From Branchiostoma floridae (Eukaryota; Chordata; Leptocardii; Amphioxiformes; Branchiostomatidae): 38,565 nucleotides of DNA. The position numbers and the translations under genes are program-made. Below the pieces are notes generated by a model. That model had not been told where the DNA came from, ran no database searches, and worked only from the letters and a program-made list of their open reading frames with translations. Below are positions 17,405 through 29,800 of this stretch, piece by piece. The stretch is taken from assembly GCF_000003815.2 (NCBI RefSeq), contig NC_049994.1, positions 6,097,027 to 6,135,591 on the forward strand. The letters run 5' to 3'. The stretch's first letter is position 1; every line of letters starts with the position of its first letter.

Positions 17405-19560
17405 ATAGGATGTATTGATAAATTGTCTGATGTTTCTGGTCTCGGATGAAATAGGAGTCAAAGTCCTAAAAGAAAAGAAAGAAATATCAGGAATTGAGCG
17501 TTCACAATCGCCAATAAAATCTTTAGGAGTGTATTTTGGCCATTTTCAAAAAAGCTTTCTAAATCAAATTGGGAAGATAAAGTAAACCAATTTGGCAACG
17601 AAATCAAACTTTGTATTGAAAGATCACTGTTATCAAATCGCTAACATATATGTTACAAAGCTAACATATATAATGAATATACTACCTATTCCTATGTCCT
17701 CATTGAAAGAGATAAATAAGGTCCAATTTGATTTCCTTTTTTCAACCTTTATCTAACCTTGGTACATCTTCGGCCTAAGCCGCTTTTCAAGATTTCATAA
17801 CATTTGGAATTGACAAAAAGACGGGATTAAACATAAAACTTTTATTGAAAACTTTGAACAAGGAGGATTAAGAATGTTTTTCATATACTGTGTTAAAGAT
17901 TTGTGGGATCGTGTAGCGCAGTGGCAGTGTGTTTGCCTCGTGACCGAGAGGTCGCACGTTCGAATACGACTGCCGTGTTACCGATCTTGTGCCCTTGGGA
18001 AAGGCACTTAACACGACTTTCCTCACTTCACTCAGGTGAAAAATGAGTACCTAGCTTCGGCTAAGGCCGTCCTTCGGATAGGACGTTAAACGGAGGTTCC
18101 GCGTTCGGGGAGAGCAACACCCCAAGCACGTTAAAGAACCCGCCGCTTGAGCGGATCAAACAATACCGGCCAAAATAGGGGTAGGGAATCTCCCGAGCAG
18201 CCCTCGTTACCCCTGCTTCGCATATTGGGTCAGTTAGTCCTCACTCATAATGAGCAATTGGGCTGGTCTCAATCATGATGTTTCTGACCTAGGGCGAAGA
18301 AATGCTGTTACAGTTACAATCGTGTAACCCGTAACCTAGAGTGGCCTTCAGGTCTTGTTACGTGGTGACCATTAAGCAAAAAAAGGTGATCTTCTAGCTT
18401 CTCGGGTTAAACATTTGCTCTATGGAAAGGGCTCGTGGAGATATATCCCTTTACACTACTTATCTACGTTAGGTATAGATGTGAATCTGGTATTTGAAAT
18501 GAGAAGCATAGAAGATGAATTTTTGTACAATGTACCTGTCTTCTAGTAGAAACAAGTTATCTATGCCTGGCACAACGGTAGAAGCAAATGTGACAACACA
18601 AACCAGATTATCTGGGGAAACAAGCACATTATATATATCAAAGGGAAAACACGTTTGTACCCACATTGGATCAACTCTAGTTTTAGTTATGTACATGATA
18701 TTTTACAAAATTATGGTACTTTCATATGTGACGCAGTAGTTCAAAAACTTAACAAGAAAAATAAATGGATACGTGAATTAGACACATAAAAAAGGCCATA
18801 GGTAAAGATTGTAGAACCGAAAGTAAAATTTGAAATACCAACCTTATGTTTTCCAAAGACGTCTGACCTCTACCAAAAGCTCATGTTGCAAAATTTGTAG
18901 CCCCATATGTCCAAAATAATAGGAAGCTGTATTTGATGGTAAGCCTAACTGGCAGAACATGTCGTAACCAAATGAACTATCCTATGTGTAAGCACTTAGC
19001 GCATTTAACCTTTAAGCTATTACATATTGTATACTACCGTAAGGAACATCATTATACACGTGGAAAATTTGATACATACGAGCATGTCATATAATATGTA
19101 ATTGTGTGGATGGAAAACTATGAGTACATGTTCCTAAATTGCTAGGGACTAAGAGATTTTGGGGTGACATTCTGTGAAATGATATATAAGTGCTTTAAAT
19201 GTGATGTAAAAATAAGTTTAAAAGAGATTGTATTAGGATCCAAAACAAATCACTCTTCTGATATCGATGACCATATTTACATCAATGATCAATCTGTTGT
19301 TAACAACAGCAAAAAGTGTTATATTTAAAAACACGAATAGCAAAAAAGTGTTATATTTATGAAACTGGTGTGCTGACTGTATTAAAAGAGAAAATCTGTA
19401 CGGAAGCTTCCAACCTGAAGCTGCCCTACTGTTTAAGCATACAGGCAAGAAACTGGGCAAACCTGTTGTTACCTATGTAATACTTAATGTACTGTTAGAT
19501 TGTGATTGTGATGTTTATGGTGTAAACCATGTTTTTTTATGAATAAAGATGTAATAATTT
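17405..19560 (+). mobile_element. Degraded LINE (non-LTR retrotransposon), 3' part, interrupted by a SINE
   Basis: Reverse transcriptase C-terminal motifs appear in order, with frameshifts and stops between them. They are SPIKSLGVYFG (about 17495-17530), NILPIPMSSLKEINKVQFDF (about 17675-17735) and FIENFEQGGLRMFFI (about 17840-17890). After the SINE come LASRVKHLLYGKGSWRYIPL (about 18395-18450), WGNKHIIYI (about 18615) and the zinc-finger part MENYEYMFLNC (about 19110-19145). AATAAA at 19542 and an AT-rich tail mark the 3' end. The 5' end and the endonuclease are missing. The clade cannot be assigned safely. It begins within about 10 bp of the receptor's ancestral stop. Confidence 0.85.
17903..18360 (+). 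mobile_element. tRNA-derived SINE inserted in the LINE
   Basis: The head has an A-box-like TAGCGCAGTGGCAGTGTGTT and a B-box-like CGCACGTTCGAATACGAC, about 45 bp apart, as in a tRNA promoter. The body includes TTGTGCCCTTGGGAAAGGCA and CTTAACACGACTTTCCTCAC. This resembles a conserved metazoan SINE core, but the family is not named with certainty. The LINE coding sequence stops at about 17902 and resumes after about 18360. It is the longest of the three copies in the window. Confidence 0.86.
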
Positions 19561-20190
19561 TTAAAAATGTTATCAAGGGAGAAAAATTGTAGGATGGATA
19601 AAAAATATAGTCTACTGCGAAAATAGGGTCTACACATTGGTAAATAATTTCAGGTAGTGATTATAATCAGATGCAGGTACATACTCCCTGGCACTGCATT
19701 TAATTTTTACAATTATGGATCAAATTTGCAGTATTGGAAATCATAAAGATGACATTTGTGATAGAAGAAAAAAGAACACAAACATTCTCTTCTCTGTGTT
19801 GCATACATTGTATGCAATGACTTTTGTAATTGTGAAAAATCCAACAACTATTACACTTAACTCATAGCCAACATCACATCAAATTTAAGATATGCTCATT
19901 TTTTGCTTTCTCTGGTACAAAATGTACAACATATGCCTTGGTATTAAGTGGTCAATGTTCAACATTTCATAAACTCACAAGTCTATCCCCCCAGAATTAT
20001 TATAAAAATTCATTTCAGGCAAATAGATTGTGCTATACTATCAGCTTGCTTACTTCATACATATGCATAAGACAAAAAGTGGCAACTGGACTTGAAGAAT
20101 ATGGAATCTGTAATAATAGAGGCTTAGGAATGACTGAGGTTTGATTTTGATCACAGATGAATAATAGGGGGCCCATTTGACACAGCCAAC
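19561..20190. other. AT-rich intergenic DNA between the LINE and PDSS1
   Basis: No gene was recognised. GTGTTGCATACATTGTATGC near 19797 contains the palindrome GCATACATTGTATGC. Confidence 0.4.
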
Positions 20191-20192
20191 AC

Positions 20193-20549
20193 CAGGACTC
20201 GAAATACTTTTTTCTGTATACCTGCACTGGTGCAAGCAACATTAGAAATTACCTGCACCAGACAAATTTTGCTTGCACCACTCAGAATTTATTAAGTATG
20301 GATCATACTAAAAACTGTTCAGAAACCATTGCTATTATTTCTTTTATACTTCATAGGTGGTAACAGTCAATGCAGCTAGTAAAAATCAACATACACCTAC
20401 ATCAGAGTTCATCATAGTTGAGTCATCAATATGTAGAAACCCAGTGCATGGACCAGTGCAGGTTAGGTGCAGGTAGACACCAGAAACACCTGCACAGCTC
20501 CAATTTCACCTGCACTAGCCTGCATATGCAGGTGGTATTTCGAGCCCTG
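20193..20549. mobile_element. MITE with AGGACTCGAAATAC-type inverted ends
   Basis: The left end CAGGACTCGAAATAC matches the reverse complement of the right end, CAGGGCTCGAAATAC. The sub-terminal arms also pair loosely (ACCTGCACTGGTGCA versus the CACCTGCACTAGCCTGCATA region). It is about 357 bp, non-coding, and lies a few hundred bases beyond the PDSS1 stop, possibly in its 3' UTR. Confidence 0.68.
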
Positions 20550-20887
20550 CTGCACAGTGCAAACCCTAAAGATAGAGACTATGGGCAAGTTGCCATCAAG
20601 CCTCAACATCTATGTTCTAGCATGTCTAGCCCTTGCCTAACAAACAGACAATATCTGAAACAGTGAGTGTGTCAAATACATCTTCGGCTTTAAGTACTTT
20701 AGAACATCTTATTTCAAATTGCAAAGGAAGACTTTACAAATCAATGTTCAAATAAGCCAAGATAGTCGATCCTTCTCAAAAACATTGTCTTGCTATATGA
20801 CATATCTTCAACATTGACAACATCTTAAACACTATGAAAACTATCATTTATAATATACAGAATAATATAAAGGTGATATTTCCTATG

Positions 20888-23800
20888 TTATTTCTTTCTG
20901 TTTAAAACTTTCTGAGTTAATGTAACTAAGGCTTCCCTCTCAGGGGAGGGAGCTAGCTGTTGTATCTGCCGGACAGCCTCCCTGCAGTACTGCTCTGCTA
21001 GTATCCTGGCCTGTTGTAAACTGTCCGTCTGTGGAGGGAAGGAAAACAGTTGTTGGAATTACATTTTAACACATTACCTGTCCTTAGTGCTGAATTACAT
21101 TCACACTAACACACTAACTACCTGTCCTTAGTGCTAAATTACATTCACACTAACACACTAACTACCTGTCTTTAGCGCTGAATTACATTCACACTAACAC
21201 ACTACCTGTCCTTAGTGCTTAATGACATTCACACTAATACACTAACTACCTGTCCTTAGTGCTGAATTATATTCACTCTAACACACTAATTACCTGTCCT
21301 AAGTGCTGAATGACATTCACACTTGCACACTAACTAGCTGTCCTTAGTGCTGAATGACATTCACACTAACACACTAACTACCTGTCCTAAGTGCTGAATG
21401 ACATTCACACTTACACACTAATTACCTGTCCTTAGTCCTAAAATACATTCACTCTAACACACTAACTACCTGTCCTTAGTGCTGAATGACATTCACACTT
21501 GCACGAAAACTACCTGTCCTTAGTGCTGAATTACATTCACTCTAACACGCTACTTACCTGTCCTTAGTGCTGAATGACATTCACACTAACACACTAACTA
21601 CCTGTCCTTAGTGCTGAATGACATTCACACTTGCACACAAACTACCTGTCCTTAGTTCTGAATTACATTCACACTAACACACTACCTGTCCTTAGAGCTG
21701 AATTACATTCACACTTAAAAGACTAACTACATGTCTTAAGTGCTGAATGACATTGACACACACTAACTGTCCTTAGTGCTGAATGACATTCACATTAACA
21801 CACGAACTAGCCAAATTACATTCACTCTAACACACTAACTACCTGTCCTTAGTGCTGAATGACATTCACACTAACACACTAACTACCTGTCCTTAGTGCT
21901 GAATGACATTCACACTTGCACACAAACTACCTGTCCTTAGTTCTGAATTACATTCACACTAACACACTAACTACCTGTCCTTAGTGCTGAATGACATTCA
22001 CACTTAAAAGACTAACTACATGTCTTAAGTGCTGAATGACATTGACACACACTAACTGTCCTTAGTGCCGAATGACATTCACATTAACACACGAACTAGC
22101 CAAATTACATTCACACTAACACACTAACTACCTGTCCTTAGTGCTGAATTACATTCACTCTAACACACTAACTACCTGTCCTTAGTGCTGAATTACATCC
22201 ACACTAACATACTAACTACCTGTCCTTAGTGCTGAATGACATTCACATTAACACACTAACTACCTGTCATTGTGCTGAATGACATTCACATTAACACACT
22301 AACTACCTGTCCTTAGTGCTGAATGACATTCACACTAACACACTAACTACCTGTCCTTAGTGGTGAATGACATTCACACACACTGACTACCTGTCCATAG
22401 TGCTAATTAACATTCACACTTACACACTCACTACCTGTCCTTAGTGCTGACTAACATTCAAACCATTGCACTAACTACCTTTGTAACTGCTTCCCTGGCC
22501 AATTCCACGTCTCCTGGTTCACTGAACCTCCTCATGATCATGGCATTCAGCTCTGGATACTGAGAAGTGGTGGGTAGAGTTAGGTATAGATTTATCCAAG
22601 TATTGTTCATGTATATGATACTTAAAAACCAATGGCTGCTTACTGTTAGTATGCATATGTATGTGTCCTGGTCATCATCTGAACACAGATATGTGACTCA
22701 ACGCTGAAACTATGAGACATACAGTGTGCCATTCATATACTAAGGGAAGATGTTATGAATAAAACAATACCACTTGCCTTCTGTTTTGCATTTCTCTAGA
22801 AATCTAATCAAGTGTTTTCACCTAGCGATAAGGCCTAGGAAAAAAAAGTTGTGTTTCTTGTTTCCCTACCTACCCCATAAAACCTGCTGACCCTAGTCTT
22901 TTTCGAGGTGGATAATGGAGACACATAACTTTCAGTTAGAGCTTTTATTCAGCCTGCTGCATATTGAAGTAAAAACGCTGCTTGTTCTATCTAATGAAGG
23001 ATAAATGTATCTATTATGCACAATATTCAAGTTTGACATTAAAAGACAAGTGTCCTTATGCATTTCAGCCTACTTTGTTCAACTGTAATATGTGTCACTA
23101 GAGTTTTTGGCCAGCCTAAAAAATTGCAAGAAAAAACAACAGATAATCCCTACATACTGACCCTAATTTTTTTCAGGACTGAAACAGCGAACACAATATT
23201 TTTTCCTATGCCTAAGGAGTTGAGCTACATGTGTACCTTTTCTGCAGCAAACAGTACAGGAGCCGTGGCCAGGCCCAGTTTCAGGTCCGCTGCTGTTGGT
23301 TTTCCCATCAGCTCCTCAGTTGACATGAAGTCCAGCATGTCGTCTACCAACTATAAACAAACAAACAAACAAACAAACACATAGGCATTCTTAACTTCTG
23401 TTTATATTTTTGCCAACATTTGTTGCTATGTTGGTTGTTTGGATTGTTAACTTTGGATTGTGAACAAAATAATTTTTTTCTTAATCCATTTTGTATTTTA
23501 TGTATGTTGATTGTTTGCTTATCCAACTGCTGCCTACCCCTGAGTCATGGGTCCAAGCAGCAGTATAGATGCTACTACTACTACTAGTACTTCTTCCATG
23601 TAATTGTTTTCTATCTATATGATCTATACATTCTACTCCTTGATCCAAATACAATGAATAAGGTCAATGAAATACAGGGAAAACTTTTGAATGCCTCCTT
23701 CCCATTAAATAAGACTTGGCCTGAGAAGGGATGAAAAAAGGATACAAATTTTGGAATGAAACTTGTTTAATGTACCCATGATTCTGGTAGGAGGTATAGA

Positions 23801-26800
23801 AGTTTAAAACAAGAGTGTAGCTGGCTTTATAGAAAGACAAAAGAAAACAGAATACCTGAAAGGCAATGCCCAGGTTTTTCCCATACTGGTAAGCAACCTC
23901 CTGTACATCCTTAGAGCTCCCAGAGAGAACAGCCACCTGAAAAAGTACAAAATGTAAATGAGCTTTATATGTTTGTCTGTATCTTTGTGGGTCAGCCATT
24001 ACCAGCACAATCTGCTTAGGCTGACCCAGTGAAAAGATTTTGTTGTTGTTATTTTTAATAAATACAAATGCAAAAAGTAGTTTATTCCATTATTCTAGCA
24101 AGATAATAGTACATGAGTTGTAAGCTGCAGATTACAGCTTTAAGGAATGCTACACATATGCATAATAAAAAACAACCTTACAATAAGTTACATACAGTTT
24201 TCAAGAGAAGTACACAAACAAGACATGGTACAGGGCTGTATCTAGGACCCATCCTTTCATACCAATGCTCAATGCTATGCCTGAAAAGTATCAAGTATAT
24301 CAAAACCTCACTCAACTTTAAACTAAAACTTTCCCGATCGGTTAAGTGGGTAGAATATGCACTTGTCCAATCAGCATTTTCACTTGCCCAGGGCAATGGG
24401 GCCAGTAGACTTGTCAACCCTGGTTTGTGTTAGACAGACTACCTTGTTCCCCTTCATTAGAAAAAAACACTGGTCTTATCTTCTGTACTTACTGCTCTAC
24501 AGCTGTGAGCCAGTAGACTTGCTGTTTTCTTGAAAGTTTTCTTCAGATAGTGGGCAAACCTCTCATCTTCGTCCTCCTTAGTGCCTAACTGCATAAACTC
24601 ACCTGGAATAAGATCAGATATTAGAAAATAAAGAAGTATTCTACTTATCTTAATCTTAACTCATTTTACCTTGTACATATACATGTACCAAAAGGACAAT
24701 CCCACCATTCCAGTATGGTCAAAAATACAAATGTATATTAAAGTCTAGTGCCTTGTCTTTTAACGTTTTGTTGGACTGGTACACTCCTAACCATACTTGA
24801 AGTGGTTCTAAGATACACTACGAATAAGAGGTCAAATAATTAAAAAAATAGCACCTCTAATACTAGTAATTGTGAACAACAAGCTCAACTCTGAATCTAT
24901 ATAAAACGCAATATTGCTTCCTTCACAAGGCTTCAGAACACAGTATTTTTCTGCGACCCCCCAGAGTCAATAATGTTGGGATAAAAAAGTAGTGCGGCCG
25001 AAATCTGGAAGCCCCTGTAAACACTGTAAGCGAAAGACAGCGGGGCATGACCTTTGCTATATAGTAGTATAATGAGTCGACTTATGGATCGTATGTATAA
25101 TATCATGATGTTTGCCCATTTGGTGTATCAATGCGCGTGATCTTTACAGCTGACTTTCTTGGTGAGTCGGCTGCAGTTCCACATGACCCCATTTTAAAGA
25201 GGGCGTAAAAAAATTCAAAACCAGGACTCACCCCTGACCAGGTCCTCAATGACCTGAGACAGTAGGATGACGACATCTTTGTTTCCAATGGCAGCCAGAG
25301 CCATGGAGGAGACAGTGAGTATGTAGTCTCCTGTAAGAATAGCCTGGAGAGGGGGATCCCGGACAAAAACAAGTTTAAACCAACTTCTTCTAGCTTCTTG
25401 TGTAAAGGTAATTTAATCTTGCAACCCTCTTTCAAAGTAAAGGCAACCAGTCTTTTCCACATTTGCAAGGATTATTATGTAACCTTAGAACAAGTCTGTG
25501 TCCTTTGATTGCTAATAAGTTAAACACACGTGAAAAACATTAATTGTCCATTATCAACAAGCAATTGCTACCAAGGTATTATTTCTTCACGTAAAAAGAA
25601 TACGTTTAAATTCAAGGATGGGATGGAATTAAAACTCTGATTTCATTTGCGGACCCAGTGTCCATTCTGGCATAAATGTGGCATAAATGTACCTGGTGGA
25701 CTTGAGCTTACCACTCTCTTAAACTGTGATTTATGCTATACATAGGTATGTAACTAATTATAGCATTATATAGTATAGGAAAATTCCCTTTTCACAGAAA
25801 GTGATCAGAGCTAACATTGCGTACCTTTCTCTGTCCGTGAAGATAACTGACACACGCCTTCCCTCTCCTGGTGTCCGCCTCGTCAATGACATCGTCATGT
25901 ACCAGACTGGCCGTGTGGATCATCTCCGCTATCATGGATATCCTTCTCTGGGAGGGGAGCGCCAAGCTGGGAGGGGAGAGGTATAAAGAGATTTAGATAA
26001 AAATAGGATACTAACAGTAGAAGCTGCTTAATTGCGTGGCCTATTTGCCAGTGAATTTCGTGCAATTATTCGGCTAGTGCAATAAAGCGAAGTTATCTAG
26101 CTGGACCGCACCGGTTTGGTATTTGGGGATTCCGTGCAGTTAACAAAAGTGTGTGTTAATCCGTTGTGCAATTAACTGGCTTCTAGTGAAATTAACTGGC
26201 TTCTACTGTACAGGAAAATTTTGCTACTTATGCTCCTACCTATGACATACATGTACTTACCAAGTTATCATATAGTTTAGCTGGGGTTTTATTATAAGGG
26301 GTGCAAATTTCTTGGTGAGTCGCAGTAAGTGATATAGGCGCAACTATTGTAGGGGGGTCAGAGTTTTCAAGAAATTTAAGTTAAAATGGTGCATTCTAAG
26401 GTATCCTGAGTGCAAAATTACTGACAGAGAGGTCAGTTAAGACACAAATGACATAGTGGCATCCCTGGTCAATCAGAATTTCATGCTTGTCAGAGGATCT
26501 GCTCCTCAGTGTATGGGTGTCTAGTGCGTCCAATTTCTTGTTATTTCAAGAAAAGCAAATCCAAATGATGCCTGGATGCATGCTTTGTTAAAATCCTGCG
26601 AGTAATCCCCAAAATACTATTTATTCTATTGTGGACATAGTATACATATAGTATATGTATACTATCATACAAGACTTGTGATCAACTGCACAGCAGCATT
26701 TTGAGCACTGTCAACTCAAAGATTGACAAGGCACAATTCAATACTACCACTGTACAGTAATACCAAGAAATACAGTAAAAATACCCAGGTTTGCGTGGTT

Positions 26801-29800
26801 CTAGACCCACCTATTCTCAGCGGCGCCATGGTGAAAGTTGCAGGCACGTGACATCAAAAGCACTACCATTGGCCGGAAAGCCTTCCCCTGTCCGTCAAAG
26901 TAGTAGTGTGACATGTCCCGTAGTAGGCTGCCGTAGGTGGCTAACTCCTAAAAGATCAATTATAAGAAGAAAGTCTATTTGCAAGTTCTTGCCCGGAGGG
27001 TAATTGTAAGTACATGGTGGCAACATAGGAGACATGATATGACATTGAACAGAGATAAACACTATTGTAAAAAAGGGGCTACAAGAATGCTAAGATAATA
27101 AATTGACTATTTCTAAATGGGTTCTATCTATAATGAAGGATAAATGTATCTATTATGCACAACTTTGACTTTGACTTTGAAAGACACTTGGTGTCTTCAT
27201 GCATTTCAGTTTATTTTGTTCAACTTTATTGCAATACATGTATGTCACACCAGAGTTTTGGCCCACTTAAAAAAAATTACAAGAAAAAAATAAATAATCC
27301 CTACCTACCGAACCGAACCGAGCACAATATTTTTTCCCTAGGCTTAAGCAAGGTTTTCTGGAAGAAATTTCATTTTGCCATCACTTAAAATTATCTATGC
27401 ATAAAGTACACAAACCATCTTTATGTCGTTGTACAAGGTGGACATTTCTGTAGATACAAGTTGGAAGGGGTCAGATGGGGTCATCGGGTCCAGGCTGGAT
27501 TTCTGGCTACTGCAGAGACTAGATGTACATATAGACCTGGAAAATAAGCAGAGTTAGTTAAAAAAAGCAAGTCTATAATGATCAATGTCTGTATTTTATG
27601 CCTTTCCTCTTTTGGAACTTTGATATACAATAAAAGCATTTTGAAACTTGTAAGCTGTACATTTGTTGCTTATTGTATTAACTGCACAAGCTAGCTATAG
27701 AGTGTTAAAAATAAAAACAGCCATTTTTTTTCCTTTTTGAACATGACCAATTGGCAAGCCAGGGTTGGACAAGTCCAATTTAGCTTGATTGTCCCGGGTA
27801 TGCAAAAGTGCCGATCAAGCAAGCGCATGTCCTATCCCACTTGCCTGATCTGGCTGGTAAGATTTTCCATGGGTGCGATTTTGACAGTCCATAGTTATTG
27901 CATCAAGTATTGGTCAACACAGAAAAATAGAGCGGCCAATATATGACAATAATCATCAAAGAATTCCATCGCTGGAAGTGAAAACACAGACTTGAGAAAA
28001 ATGTCATTTAAATTTCGGGCAAGTGAAAAGTTGGTACGGGCAAGCAACTTTTTTTGATGTACTCGCCAGATAGGACAAGTGAATTTTTGAAAAGTTGTCC
28101 AACCCTTCCAGACACATACTAGTACACATTTAGGAAATAGGAGTGCACATGGGAAGTAGGGGTGGGTACCGGTACAGAAAATTCAGGTACAGGTCCGGTT
28201 CAGGTCTAGGCCTGAACCTGGATCTGGACCTGATTGTCTGTGAAAACTTGCGTCCTCAACTCTAAGTAGTAGCAGCCCTTGACACATGAGAACTGAAAAT
28301 TTTGGGGTGGACTCAAAGTGGTCGTCTTGAGACCAAGTATGACTGAGGAATCTTGGTAGAATATAATTCATACTCTACTATACTTCACTCTTGTTATTTC
28401 ATTGGACATTTTATTGGACCGGTAAGCCCCCCAAAGTGTGAACTTCCGATATAATCTTTTCATTTTCTAATCGGTCCTTAATCCGGCCTACTGATTTTTT
28501 TCAGGTCTAGTTTTTCTGGACCGGTCTAATGAGAAAAAGTGGTTTTGTACCGGCATACCATACGATACCCACCCCTTCTGGGAAGCAAATATTTGAAGAT
28601 TTACAGTACCTGATATGAGAAGTTGTAGTCCTTAGATGGAGGAGAGGTCTGCATATAAGAGCCTGACTACCTCTGCAGGGAGACAGTCTGCCTGGTCCAG
28701 CTAACAGCTTCCCTTGAGCCTGTGGTAGTGATACAGTAGAAGCTGTTTAATTGCACTCCCCATTTGCCAGCCAATTTCGAGCGATTATCCGGGTGGTGCA
28801 GCAAAGCGAAGTTATCCAGCTGCACCACGCCATCACTGGGTTTTCTGATACCATGCAATTAACAGAAGTGTGCGGTTATCCGCAGTGTTATTAACTGACT
28901 TCTACTGTATTATAATTGTACATCTATTGTTTGTAACTTGTATGTATTGTATAGAAAATTTCAAATAATTCCACACAGAGGTTTGTAAATAGTCTCATCA
29001 AGTTCACAGAGTCTTCTTCATTGTAAACGTAACCTTCTTTAATTTTTCAGTAAACGTTTCGATCACCATCTGTTGCCTTCATCAACTTACAAAATAAAAC
29101 AAATACTATCGGTATGATATTTCTGTAGTGTCCACTACAGCGATGCATAGTGAACAGTTTAGCTTAAATTATGTCAAATACAGATTATGTTATCTATGAA
29201 AATAGATACTAGTAACTAAGGCCTAGGAAAAAAATGTTGTGTTTCCTGTTTCAGTCCTGAAAAAAATAGGGTCTGTAGGTTGGGATTATCTTTTTTTCTT
29301 GTAACTTTTTTAGGCTGGCCAAAAATCTACTTGTAGTGCGACATATCACAATACAGTTGAACAAAGTTAACTGAAATGGTATGCAGGTATGATGAAATGC
29401 ATGAGGACACTTGTCTTTCAAATTATTCAATGTCAAATTCTCTGCACTTTTTTTGATACATACATTTCATCCTTTATCAAATAGGACTGAGATTGGAGAA
29501 GTAACTTGTTTTTACTTCAATAGGAAGCAGGCTGAATAAAAATTATAACAGTAAGCTATGTAACTACACTGCTCACCAAAAAAAGTCTAGGGTCGGCAGG
29601 TTTTCTAGGGTACGTAGGGTTAACAGGATTATATTTATACGACATTTTTTTCTAGGCCTAAAGGAATGTTATGATTCAAGGATCTTTCGGAATTGGATAT
29701 CAAGATCCGACATTCCACATAAACAAGAATGTAGAAACAAAATTGATTAATCAAGAAACGTAAACATAAAATTGGCATACAGACGTTCCCTTACGCGATT

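Noticed and set aside
17907-17985. A tRNA gene
   Set aside because: A- and B-box-like words are present, but no cloverleaf with paired acceptor stem was found and the sequence continues into a SINE body shared with two other loci.
21056-22478. CRISPR-like array
   Set aside because: Repeats are contiguous with no unique spacers, and the context is a eukaryotic intron.
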